Shown piece by piece: positions 1 to 7,574 of a stretch of 39,002 bases of DNA (positions are counted from its first letter, which is position 1; each line of letters starts with the position of its first letter). Position numbers and translations under genes: made by a program. The notes below the pieces were generated by a model. The model had not been told where the DNA came from and did not search any database. It was given only the letters and a program-made list of their open reading frames with translations. The DNA comes from Ureibacillus thermophilus (GTDB lineage Bacteria > Bacillota > Bacilli > Bacillales_A > Planococcaceae), in the NCBI RefSeq assembly GCF_004331915.1, contig NZ_CP036528.1, forward strand, positions 88,205 through 127,206, written 5' to 3'.

Positions 1-22
1 GAGTTAATTTCATAATTCTCAC

Positions 23-39
23 CCCTTGATTTTCAAGGG
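23..39. repeat. Short perfect inverted repeat upstream of transposase
   Basis: CCCTTGA and TCAAGGG face each other across a TTT loop, about 90 bp before the transposase start. Such hairpins often sit near the left end of an insertion sequence, where they can block incoming transcription or translation. That role is inference. The outer end of the IS is not identifiable here. Confidence 0.5.
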
Positions 40-127
40 ATTCAAGACAATAAAAAATGGGTACCTCCCCAAATTTCGTTATAATGGTAGGTAACCAAAC
101 AAACCATACGAAAGAGGTGAGTACCCT

Positions 128-1030
128 ATGACTATTGTAAAACAAATTTCTCTTTTTGACATCCATCAATTATTAGAAATGGAAAGTTCCCATCGTTATG
201 ATGCCATTTTTAGTGTGATCGACATTCAACCTATTTTTCAATTGTTTTCTAAAAAGACATTGAAAGGTGCACCACGTGAATTGAATTATGGTGCAATGAT
301 TCAATCGCTGATTATTCGTATTGTCGAACGAATTCCAACAATGAAGGATTTAGTCAAACGTTTGGTCCATGATCCTTTATTTCGTTTCGACTGTGGATTC
401 CTTGTGTCTGATGTCGTACCATCTGAAAGCTCTGATTCACGCATGATTCAAGTCATTAGTGAATCAGATGTGCTAGATAAAATGAACGATACACTCATCA
501 AAACAGCGATGTTGGAAGGCTTTCTAAATGATGAACATGTCGCCATCGATGCGAGTCACTTTGAAGCTCGTGATGCTTTCACACCATCAGAAAAGAAAGC
601 ACCTAAAACTCCTAAAAAACGTGGTCGTAAAACTAAAGCTGAACGAGCTGTTTGGTTAGCCGAACAAGTAGAGAAAAAAGGAAATCAATCAACCTATGAA
701 AAAGAACTGAAAGAACAGCTGGATATCCCATTAGAAATCCTTTGGAAGGATGTACCGATTGAGCCAAAATGGGGTGTGAAAAAGAATAGTAAAGGAAAAA
801 ATACATTCTGGTTTGGTTATAAAGCCCATTTAGCTGTTTCGACGAAAAGTCAATATATCATCACTCGTTTGATGTCCTCAGGTAATTTAAGTGATTGTAA
901 AGCTGCGATTCCATTATTGAAAAAACTTCATCACTTCGGAAACGGTCAATTTACAATCGCTATATTTGATGCTGGTTATGATGTTGAACCTATTTACCGT
1001 CAAGCCGTATCACAGTCCATGCGAGTCTAA
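128..1030 (+). pseudogene. IS1182-like transposase, 3'-truncated
   Basis: The product would be a DDE transposase that cuts and joins its own insertion sequence. Residues about 20-115 look like the DUF772 N-terminal domain. A basic linker (PKKRGRKTKAER) follows, then the start of the DDE catalytic domain, with aspartates visible in IDAS (about residue 141) and FDAGYD (about 278-283). The protein stops at 300 residues, whereas related transposases run to roughly 450-550, so the last catalytic acidic residue and the C-terminus are missing. Similarity seems to end near base 1020, just before the stop. A good ribosome site (AGAGGTGAG) precedes the ATG, and TATAAT at 80-85 is a possible -10 with no clear -35. 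The serine recombinase starts 49 bp after the stop. The family call rests on general resemblance; IS5-group membership is the alternative. Confidence 0.75.
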
Positions 1031-1078
1031 GGTAAACACTGCTACATCTCAAAAAGACGAGAAGGAGTATGATTCAAA

Positions 1079-2557
1079 ATGAGATGTGCAGTATATGTTC
1101 GTGTTTCTACCGATAAAGAAGAACAAAAAGATTCCTTAAAATATCAGCAAGAACTGTTTTATAATTATATAGCGGAAAAAGGTTGGGATATTTACAAATT
1201 TTATATTGACGTTGAGAGCGGGACGACGGCAAAAAGAGAAGAACTTCAAAAACTTATTGAAGATGCTCAGGATAAGAAGTTCGATATCATTCTTGCCAAA
1301 GAGTTATCACGCCTTGCCCGAAATGGAGAATTATCCTATAAAATCAAAAACTTATGTGAAAACCAAGGGATTCACATCATTACTTTAGATAATGCGATCA
1401 ATACATTAACAGGGAACACTCATATGTTTGGCCTTTATGCATGGATGTACGAACAAGAATCTCAAAACACGAGTAATCGTGTTAAGGAGACATTAAAAAC
1501 CCGTGCAAAAAATGGACTTTTCAAAGGATCAAATCCTCCATATGGGTATGAAGTACGAGATGGAAAACTGTATATTCGAAACGATGAAACACCAAATATT
1601 GTTAGACGAATTTTCAAAGAATATTTTGAAGGAAACGGACGACAAAGTATTGCGAGACGCCTATATAATGAAGGGATTCCAACACCTGCTCAAGTTGCTG
1701 GAAAGGCAAATGCAGGAAATAAGTGGCATGACTCTACAATTAGATGTATCTTAACAAATCCCCATTACGTCGGGGATCTTGTTCAAGGAAGAACAACGAC
1801 AGTAAGTGTAACAAATAAAAGAAGAAAAAACGTTCCTAAAGAAGAACAGTTTATTATCAAAAATGTACATGAGCCAATTATATCAAGGGAAATGTTTGAT
1901 GCTGTCCAAAATCAATTAGAGCAGAGAAGAAAATATATTACAGCACCCAAGATACATCTTTTTACTAATGTCCTCTTTTGTGCCGATTGTGGTACAGGTA
2001 TGTGGTTCCGAAGCAATCGAGACGGATACATTTGTGGGGCTTATGCGCGTCATGGAAAAAAAGCTTGTACCGCCCACACAATAAAAGAGGATTTTTTAAA
2101 AGAAACGATCCTAGATGACATCCAAACCTTAATTCAACAAGTTGATAAAGAGAAATATATAAAGAAGATGGAGAGAAAATCGAAAAGTACAAAATCGGAT
2201 TCTCAAAAGAAAATCAATAAGATTAACAAACAGATGGATGTTTTAAAAAATCGAAAAAGGAAATTCATCAACCTGTTAGCTGACGGAATTATCACACATG
2301 AAGAATATCAAGAGAGTATTGAAGCAACGAACAAGGATTTAACTGAATTAATGGAACAGAAAAATGAACTTCTTTCATTGATGGAAAGCGAGGATGTAAT
2401 CGAAACGATTGAAAAGCTTAAAAAGGAATTACTTCAATTCCTAAATTTCGATGAATTAACCGAGGATATTCTCCATCGACTGATTAATCGAATCGAGGTA
2501 AAAGAGGACGGTACACCAATCATTCATTACCGGTTTGCCACACCAAAAATTGCATAG
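1079..2557 (+). CDS. Large serine recombinase (site-specific integrase)
   Basis: A 492-residue recombinase of the large serine class, which integrates and excises phages or integrative elements by cutting both DNA duplexes through a serine phosphodiester. The N-terminal resolvase domain (about 1-150) has the nucleophile in YVRVSTD (Ser10) and the arginines of KELSRLARN (about 74-82). The recombinase domain follows (about 160-270, GSNPPYGYEV onward). A zinc-ribbon comes next, with CADCGTGMWF and later cysteines (about 305-340), and then a Lys/Glu-rich coiled coil (about 360-450). The length is typical and nothing looks broken. The ribosome site GAGAAGGAG is about 10 bp before the ATG. The gene converges on rlmCD with only 35 bp between stop codons, suggesting the element sits at the 3' end of rlmCD. 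No other element gene is visible except the truncated transposase upstream. The substrate sites are unknown. Confidence 0.9.
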   Translation: MRCAVYVRVSTDKEEQKDSLKYQQELFYNYIAEKGWDIYKFYIDVESGTTAKREELQKLIEDAQDKKFDIILAKELSRLARNGELSYKIKNLCENQGIHIITLDNAINTLTGNTHMFGLYAWMYEQESQNTSNRVKETLKTRAKNGLFKGSNPPYGYEVRDGKLYIRNDETPNIVRRIFKEYFEGNGRQSIARRLYNEGIPTPAQVAGKANAGNKWHDSTIRCILTNPHYVGDLVQGRTTTVSVTNKRRKNVPKEEQFIIKNVHEPIISREMFDAVQNQLEQRRKYITAPKIHLFTNVLFCADCGTGMWFRSNRDGYICGAYARHGKKACTAHTIKEDFLKETILDDIQTLIQQVDKEKYIKKMERKSKSTKSDSQKKINKINKQMDVLKNRKRKFINLLADGIITHEEYQESIEATNKDLTELMEQKNELLSLMESEDVIETIEKLKKELLQFLNFDELTEDILHRLINRIEVKEDGTPIIHYRFATPKIA

Positions 2558-2593
2558 AGGCAAGAGAGAAACCTTATCTTGCCTCATTTTTTT
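2557..2593 (+). terminator. Intrinsic terminator after recombinase
   Basis: GAGGCAAGA (2557-2565) pairs with TCTTGCCTC (2577-2585), followed by A and seven T. It overlaps the recombinase stop codon and ends at the rlmCD stop, so it separates the two convergent genes. Few A residues lie on the other side, so it should act mainly on the plus strand. Confidence 0.8.
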
Positions 2594-3954
2594 CATTTTA
2601 AAACGATCTGCGAAACGCACTCAACGTGTGTCGTCTGCGGGAACATGTCCACCGGTGTAATCTCCACCGTTCTGTATCCCCCGTCTTCCAAAATGCGCAA
2701 GTCCCGCGCTAAAGTGGAAGGGTTGCAGGATACATACACCACCCGATTTGGTTTGTATTCGATAATCGTGTTGAGCAATGCCTGGTCGCAGCCTTTGCGC
2801 GGCGGGTCGACAACGAGGACATCTGCTCTTTTTCCTTCGCTATACCAACGAGGGATTACTTCTTCTGCTGGCCCTGCTTCAAAATACGTATTGGTAAATC
2901 CGTTCAGTTCCGCATTCCATTTGGCGTCCTCGATGGCTTCCTCGACGATTTCAACTCCCATCACTTGTTTCGCTTTTTTCGCTAGAAATAAGGAAATCGT
3001 TCCAATGCCGCAATAGGCGTCGATGACCGTTTCTTCCCCCGTCAGTGCTGCATATTCCAAGGCTTGGTTGTATAACATTTCCGTTTGCACAGGGTTCACT
3101 TGATAGAAAGAACGAGCAGAAATTTCAAATCGGATATCGCCGATTGTGTCTTCTATTGTCTCTTTCCCCCAAAGCGTCATCGTTTCTTTTCCTAAAATGA
3201 CATTCGTTTTTTCACTGTTCACGTTTTGTACGATGGATGTAACATGCGGAATGAGTTTTCGAATCACTTCTACCGCCGCATCCTTCTGAGGAAATTTGCG
3301 TTTTTTTATAACGAGCACCACCATCACTTCGCCAGTGGCTCTTCCTGTCCGCACAATCACATGGCGGAGCATTCCTTGATGAGTCGTTTCATTGTAAGGC
3401 TCGATCCCGATCTTCTCCAACTCTTTTTTCAAATTGGCCATGATGATATCCGCTTCACTCATTTGGATGAGGCAGCGTTCCATATCCACAATGTCATGGG
3501 TTCTGGCTTTGTAAAATCCCGCAATCGGACCAGATGCGCCCATCGCAAAAGGAATTTGCGATTTGTTGCGGTAATTCCAAGGGTGTTCCATTCCTTTGAT
3601 TGGTCGTACTGGTGCATCAATTTTTCCAATGCGTTTCATGACATTGCGAACCATGTTTTCTTTCCATTGCAACTGGGCTTCATAAGATAAATGTTGCAAT
3701 TGGCAGCCGCCGCATTTTTCGAAATATATACAAGGCGCTTCCACCCGGTCCGGTGAAGGTTCTTTCAATTCTACAATTTTGGCAAAGCCATAGCTTTTTA
3801 GTGTTTTCAATACATGCACTTCCGCTGTTTCTTGCGGCAGCGCTCCATGAATAAATAATGGATAACCATCCACTTTCCCCACGCCCAGACCATCATGGGT
3901 TAAATCTTCTATGTAAACCGTTACTCGATCATTTTTCTTTACGGGTGCCGTCAT
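2593..3954 (-). CDS. rlmCD: 23S rRNA (uracil-C5)-methyltransferase RlmCD
   Basis: A 453-residue SAM-dependent methyltransferase of the RumA/TrmA family. In B. subtilis the orthologue (YefA) methylates U747 and U1939 of 23S rRNA. A TRAM domain occupies about residues 1-60. The iron-sulfur cysteines are C75, C81 and C84 (CIYFEKCGGC) plus C161. The SAM and catalytic motifs are QVNPVQTEM (285-293), DAYCGIGT (312-319), DPPRKGCD (383-390) and the nucleophile in YVSCNPSTLARDL (C410), with HVEC near the end (E445). The start at 3954 is preferred over an ATG 19 codons upstream because GGAGG lies 10 nt before it. The last residues after HVECV (SQIVLK) look unlike what I expect for the family, which fits a tail rewritten by integration of the neighbouring element; that is inference. 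The gene follows dagK in B. subtilis; here the cyd cluster intervenes. Confidence 0.93.
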   Translation of the reverse strand: MTAPVKKNDRVTVYIEDLTHDGLGVGKVDGYPLFIHGALPQETAEVHVLKTLKSYGFAKIVELKEPSPDRVEAPCIYFEKCGGCQLQHLSYEAQLQWKENMVRNVMKRIGKIDAPVRPIKGMEHPWNYRNKSQIPFAMGASGPIAGFYKARTHDIVDMERCLIQMSEADIIMANLKKELEKIGIEPYNETTHQGMLRHVIVRTGRATGEVMVVLVIKKRKFPQKDAAVEVIRKLIPHVTSIVQNVNSEKTNVILGKETMTLWGKETIEDTIGDIRFEISARSFYQVNPVQTEMLYNQALEYAALTGEETVIDAYCGIGTISLFLAKKAKQVMGVEIVEEAIEDAKWNAELNGFTNTYFEAGPAEEVIPRWYSEGKRADVLVVDPPRKGCDQALLNTIIEYKPNRVVYVSCNPSTLARDLRILEDGGYRTVEITPVDMFPQTTHVECVSQIVLK

Positions 3955-4109
3955 GAAATTCCGTCCTCCATTTCGTTTTTCATAGTCGTACGGATTTTTA
4001 ATCGAAATCAAACAAATATTATTCTACCTCAAAATAGAAAATGGATATATTGAAATTTCATTTTTTTCGAACCGCTTGTAAAATTGAAGTATCACTATGA
4101 ATTGGGTGG

Positions 4110-4607
4110 ATGAAGATGGACTTTTATCTTGTCGCATTGTTTTGTATTGCCATTACCCTGCATAACATGGAGGAAGCCCTTTGGTTGCCGAAATGGTCAC
4201 AACAAGCTTCGAAGTTTCATAAACCCGTCACCCCAAGTGAATTTCATTTTGCAGTGTTTGTCATTACTATGCTGGCTTATTTATCGGCATTTTATTTTTA
4301 CTTTATGCCAGCATCAGAATTGGCCAAATGGTTTTTCATCGGATTTATAGGTTCCATGATTGTGAATGCGATTTTTCCGCACCTCATTGCAACGATATTG
4401 TTGAAAAGGTATGCACCGGGGCTTCTTACAGGATTATTTCTAAACATTCCCATCAATTCATTCATCATCGTGCAAATGCTACAAAACAATTATATTACCT
4501 GGACAGAACTTATCCTATCGACCATTGCGGTTGGAAGCCTCCTACTCGCCCTGATTCCGTTATTATTTAAAGCGGGAGAAAGAACTGCTTCTTCTCGTGA
4601 ACAATAA
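4110..4607 (+). CDS. HXXEE domain-containing membrane protein
   Basis: A 165-residue protein with about four to five hydrophobic segments (about 5-15, 45-70, 75-95, 105-125, 135-155), so it should be integral to the cytoplasmic membrane. Near the N-terminus LHNMEEALWLP carries the His-X-X-Glu-Glu pattern that names the HXXEE family (function unknown). Conserved His and acidic residues in a membrane setting suggest a metal- or ligand-binding site, but this is inference. An ATG at 4116 (M3) has better spacing from GGGTGGA (4104-4110) than the ATG at 4110, so the protein may begin two residues later. The gene is transcribed away from rlmCD. No convincing promoter was found in the 155 bp between them. 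The stop codon runs directly into the composite repeat. Confidence 0.75.
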   Translation: MKMDFYLVALFCIAITLHNMEEALWLPKWSQQASKFHKPVTPSEFHFAVFVITMLAYLSAFYFYFMPASELAKWFFIGFIGSMIVNAIFPHLIATILLKRYAPGLLTGLFLNIPINSFIIVQMLQNNYITWTELILSTIAVGSLLLALIPLLFKAGERTASSREQ

Positions 4608-4608
4608 A

Positions 4609-4886
4609 AAGAGGCTGGGACATAAACAAAAAATTAAAGGGGTAGTTGAAAGGGTTTTGATAAATATTTGATATAACTAAAAATTGATTGAAGTGACGGG
4701 GCGACTCCTGCGGGAACAGCCCGTGTCTCGAGACACCGCAGGAGCGAAGCAATGAGCTCCGAGGAGGCTCGAGCCGGGCCCGCGGAAAGCGTCCCCGGAA
4801 CGGAAATCAATTTTAATAACATATCAAAAAAACATCATTTTCTCCTTGGAGAAAATGATGTTTTTTTAGATTTGTCCCAACCTCTT
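4609..4886. repeat. Composite structured repeat with nested inverted repeats
   Basis: Three layers are nested. The outer arms AAGAGGCTGGGACA (4609-4622) and TGTCCCAACCTCTT (4873-4886) are complementary with one mismatch. Inside, AAAATTGATT (4680-4689) faces AATCAATTTT (4805-4814), bracketing a GC-rich core in an AT-rich surround. Within the core, CTCCTGCGG (4705-4713) pairs with CCGCAGGAG (4736-4744) around the palindrome GTGTCTCGAGACAC (4723-4736), followed by a second GC-rich part (4754-4796) ending GCGGAAAGCG and CCCCGGAACGG. A 20-bp perfect hairpin (4826-4867) closes the right side. I recall similar GC-rich cores and GAGGCTGGGACA arms scattered through Bacillales and other Firmicutes genomes, but I cannot name the family. 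No second copy lies in this window. It sits between the convergent HXXEE and cydS genes. Confidence 0.75.
4826..4867. terminator. Perfect bidirectional terminator hairpin
   Basis: Seven A, then CATCATTTTCTCC, a two-base TT turn, GGAGAAAATGATG, then seven T: a flawless 20-bp stem reading as an intrinsic terminator on both strands. It serves the HXXEE gene on plus and the cydABS operon on minus, and lies inside the composite repeat. Confidence 0.9.
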
Positions 4887-4995
4887 ATTTTTCTTCTTCC
4901 CTTACCCCATGGTCCAAAGGGGCGGTGAAAAAAGCGACCACTAACGAAAGCAGGACCATCAAAAAAGGGGCTACAAATATCATAAATTCATTCAT
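4885..4995 (-). CDS. cydS: Cytochrome bd oxidase small subunit CydS-like
   Basis: A 36-residue single-span membrane protein encoded 11 bp after the cydB stop, with a strong ribosome site (AGGAGG about 8 nt before ATG). A short N-terminal MNEFMIF leads into one hydrophobic helix (about 5-24, including APFLMVLLS and VVAFF) and a charged tail ending VREEEK. In Geobacillus thermodenitrificans the bd oxidase has a third subunit, CydS, of about 33 residues. As I remember its sequence, it has the same layout: an F near position 4, AP near 9-10, LS in mid-helix and AF near 20, then a D-V-E tail. Position (last gene of cydAB), size and pattern agree. The stop codon overlaps the right arm of the composite repeat. 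Standard gene finders can miss it. Homology was judged from memory, not by alignment. Confidence 0.8.
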   Translation of the reverse strand: MNEFMIFVAPFLMVLLSLVVAFFTAPLDHGVREEEK

Positions 4996-5006
4996 GGCAA
5001 ATCCTC

Positions 5007-6035
5007 CTAAGCATGAAAATCGTTTTGTCTGCCTGTTACATAGTCCTTATTAAACACAAACAATCGGAATAGTAAATAAAGGGATGGAATGAGCAAACAC
5101 AATCCTGCGATAAAGGCAATGACAAGCGCAATGGCCATTTCTTGATTGGTAAATCCTTCGTAAATGGTTAAATAAGGATAAAGCAGATACGGATAATGGG
5201 AAATGCCATATGCAAAAAAGGCAAATAAAAATTGGAGAATCAATAATCCAACTGAAAGCCCAAGTCCCCGCTTCTTCCAAATCAGCCAAACCGTCATCAA
5301 AAATAAAATGGCGGAATTGCCAAACAACGGCCAAACGGAAATCATATTACGGAACCGGTCGGGGTTATGTTCGTGCATTTGAATAATAATTGCCGCCGCC
5401 ATAAACATTAAGGGGCCCGCCCATGTGAGCGCATATTTTCTCATCAGTTCAGATGCATTGACATCTTGCGCCTTCCATGCATACCACGTTAAAAATACGG
5501 AGGAAATATATAGAACGCTTGCAATGCTTAATAGAACGATGCTCCACGTTAAAGTGCTTGTAAAAAGCGCCCAATAATCAAGGATAGGTTCACCGTCAAC
5601 AATCTCCACAAAGCCCCCTTCTGAAATCGTCAACACAACGGAAAGGGAGGATGGAATTAACAATCCGGAGACTCCATAAGCAAAGGCATATCCTTTATGC
5701 CCCCTCGATCCGTATGATTCAAAGGCGTAATATGAACCTCTTACCGCCAATAAAATAATCGCAATGCTTACAGGCACCAATAAAACCGTGCCGTAGTAAA
5801 AGGCTGTCTTTGGAAAAAATCCCACAATCCCGACAAAGAAAAAGACTAAAAATACATTAGTGACTTCCCATACCGGCGATAAATAGCGCTGTATGATGTT
5901 CGATAAAATATGGGATTTGCCCGTCAATAAACTATAAGCATTGAAAAAACCGGCGCCAAAATCAATGGAAGCCACAATGACATACCCAAAAAGGAAAATC
6001 CATAATACAACGATTCCCAACACTTCAAGACTCAT
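5007..6035 (-). CDS. cydB: Cytochrome bd ubiquinol oxidase subunit II
   Basis: CydB is the second large membrane subunit of the cytochrome bd quinol oxidase, which reduces O2 to water at low oxygen without pumping protons. The 342-residue product has about eight or nine hydrophobic helices and begins MSLEVLGIVVLWIFLFGYV. It shows the family's FGAGFF stretch (about 26-31, in SIDFGAGFF) and the SPVWEVTNVF region (about 53-62). Length is normal for the Bacillus type. Its ATG overlaps the cydA stop by 4 bp, so translation is probably coupled, with GGGGGAG as ribosome site. cydS follows 11 bp after the stop. The cydCD heme-transport genes, which follow cydAB in B. subtilis, are absent here. Confidence 0.93.
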   Translation of the reverse strand: MSLEVLGIVVLWIFLFGYVIVASIDFGAGFFNAYSLLTGKSHILSNIIQRYLSPVWEVTNVFLVFFFVGIVGFFPKTAFYYGTVLLVPVSIAIILLAVRGSYYAFESYGSRGHKGYAFAYGVSGLLIPSSLSVVLTISEGGFVEIVDGEPILDYWALFTSTLTWSIVLLSIASVLYISSVFLTWYAWKAQDVNASELMRKYALTWAGPLMFMAAAIIIQMHEHNPDRFRNMISVWPLFGNSAILFLMTVWLIWKKRGLGLSVGLLILQFLFAFFAYGISHYPYLLYPYLTIYEGFTNQEMAIALVIAFIAGLCLLIPSLYLLFRLFVFNKDYVTGRQNDFHA

Positions 6036-7378
6036 CTGCCGTCTCCCCCTATTTCAGCCATCCGGTCTTCAATTTCCCGCTCAATCGGATTTAAACGGTA
6101 CATCCTTCTTAACACAACAACGCTTCCAATCCCTAACACCAGATATAGAATGCAAAATAACAGAAACATTATATCTACATGATCGCTTATCGTAGCTCCT
6201 TTTGCTGTTTTCATATATCCTCTTAAAATCCATGGCTGTCTTCCTACTTCCGCCAACCACCACCCAGCTTCAATAGCAATGATGGATAACGGTCCTCCCA
6301 AAACAGCAATCCATCTGAACCAAGTACAGTGGATAAACTTCCACCCTCTCCATACCCCGGCCACATACAGTACAGACACAAGCATCATCAACATGCCAAT
6401 CAATACCATGATGTTAAAAAGGTAATGGATATATAGCGGCGGAACTTCATCTTCTGGAAAGTCGTTCAATCCCTTCACTTCTGCCACTGGATTTCCATAA
6501 GCTAAAATGCTTAACAAATACGGAATGTTAACAGCAAATTTAATGTTTTGGTCCTTATCAATGAAACCCATTAAAACGAGAGGAGCCGCTTCTTCCGTTT
6601 CGAAGTGCCACTCAGCTGCCGCCAATTTTTCAGGTTGATACTCTGCCAAAAACTTTCCTGAAAAGTCGCCAATAACGGCCGTTGCAATGGAGAAAATCAA
6701 TCCCATCTTCATCATGAGAAACAACGATTTTTTATAATACAAATGGTTTGAGCCCTTCAGCAGCCGATATGCGGCAATAGAGGCTAATAAGAAAGCGGAC
6801 GTCATATAGGCGGAAGCAAGCACATGGGCCACTTTTGTCGGCATGGATGGGTTGAACATGGCAACTAGCGGCTGAATATTGACAAGCTGTCCATTCACCA
6901 CCTCAAACCCTTGTGGCGTATTCATAAACGAATTCACGATCGTAATGAAAACGGCGGACATCGATGCGCCAATAGCAACCGGAACGAGAAGAAGCATATG
7001 TTTTTTTTGATTATCAAACCGGTCCCAAGTATATAAATAAATGCCTAAAAAAATTGCCTCGAAGAAGAAAGCGAATGTTTCCATGAACAACGGCAAGGCA
7101 ATGACTTGTCCGGCTAGCTGCATAAAATTCGGCCACAGCAAGGAAAGCTGCAAACCAATTGCTGTTCCGGTCACCACCCCAACAGCCACCGTAATAACAA
7201 ATCCCCTCGTAATCCTTCTAGCTAGGAGAATATAATGTTCATCGTTCTTCTTCATCCCAACCCATTGGGCAATCATAATCATTAAAGGAACGCCCACCCC
7301 AATGGTTGCGTAAATAATATGAAAGGTTAACGTTAACTCTGTCAGCATTCGGCTCCAAAACACAGCAGACTCGTTCAT
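6032..7378 (-). CDS. cydA: Cytochrome bd ubiquinol oxidase subunit I
   Basis: CydA carries the hemes (b558, b595, d) and the quinol site of the bd oxidase. The 448-residue sequence has His20 (LTFHII) and His185 (TKVAHVLA), matching known heme ligands, and Glu100 and Glu107 (LFMETFAFFFEA) of the proton path. The GWWLAEVGRQPW motif lies near residue 366-377. The loop between helices after FSGKFLAEYQPEKLAAAEWHF is short, as in the Bacillus/Geobacillus short Q-loop class, not the long E. coli class. The start is supported by AGGAGG about 9 nt upstream. A 31-codon ORF lies 12 bp upstream and cydB overlaps by 4 bp, so the likely operon is smORF-cydA-cydB-cydS. I saw no certain Rex or Fnr operator. 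Confidence 0.95.
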   Translation of the reverse strand: MNESAVFWSRMLTELTLTFHIIYATIGVGVPLMIMIAQWVGMKKNDEHYILLARRITRGFVITVAVGVVTGTAIGLQLSLLWPNFMQLAGQVIALPLFMETFAFFFEAIFLGIYLYTWDRFDNQKKHMLLLVPVAIGASMSAVFITIVNSFMNTPQGFEVVNGQLVNIQPLVAMFNPSMPTKVAHVLASAYMTSAFLLASIAAYRLLKGSNHLYYKKSLFLMMKMGLIFSIATAVIGDFSGKFLAEYQPEKLAAAEWHFETEEAAPLVLMGFIDKDQNIKFAVNIPYLLSILAYGNPVAEVKGLNDFPEDEVPPLYIHYLFNIMVLIGMLMMLVSVLYVAGVWRGWKFIHCTWFRWIAVLGGPLSIIAIEAGWWLAEVGRQPWILRGYMKTAKGATISDHVDIMFLLFCILYLVLGIGSVVVLRRMYRLNPIEREIEDRMAEIGGDGR

Positions 7379-7390
7379 TCATGCCGCCTC

Positions 7391-7486
7391 CTAACTGCTG
7401 AAAATTCTTCCAAGCATGGATAGAAGCATAATGATGGCAACACCAAAAGATAAAAACATCAGCCATTTTTCCTGCTTTTTATACAT
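7391..7486 (-). CDS. Small single-span membrane protein upstream of cydA
   Basis: A 31-residue ORF with a very good ribosome site (AAAGGAG 7 nt before ATG) ending 12 bp before cydA. It starts MYKKQEKW, positively charged, followed by one hydrophobic helix (about 9-26, LMFLSFGVAIIMLLSML) and a short tail GRIFSS. By the positive-inside rule the N-terminus would face the cytoplasm. I do not recognise a family. Its position as first gene of the cyd operon suggests an accessory or assembly peptide of the bd oxidase, comparable in idea to CydX or CydS, but this is inference. Support for real coding is the ribosome site, the membrane topology and the tight spacing. Comparison of synonymous and non-synonymous change in relatives would be decisive. 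Confidence 0.6.
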   Translation of the reverse strand: MYKKQEKWLMFLSFGVAIIMLLSMLGRIFSS

Positions 7487-7528
7487 TTCTGAACTCCTTT
7501 CATCTCTAGTTATTTTGTGTCAATAAAA

Positions 7529-7569
7529 AAAAACTATACAAATGCTGAAATTGCATTTGTATAGTTTTT
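7529..7569. terminator. Bidirectional terminator between dagK and cyd operon
   Basis: AAAAACTATACAAATGC and GCATTTGTATAGTTTTT form a 17-bp stem with a 7-nt loop. A-rich and T-rich flanks allow termination on both strands. On minus it ends the dagK transcript 6 bp after its stop codon, which implies that the cyd operon has its own promoter just downstream. TTGACA at about 7517-7522 (minus strand) could be a -35, but no fitting -10 was seen. Confidence 0.85.
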
Positions 7570-7574
7570 ATTCA

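Noticed and set aside
2579-3016. Plus-strand ORF of 145 residues opposite rlmCD, and other long antisense frames (for example 12202-12663, 30588-31037)
   Set aside because: Shadows of well-identified genes on the minus strand, without ribosome sites or recognisable domains.
7487-7528. Rex or Fnr operator, or a full promoter, before the cyd operon
   Set aside because: TTGACA and a partly palindromic TTATT-N7-AATAA are visible, but no consensus Rex or Fnr site and no properly spaced -10 were found.
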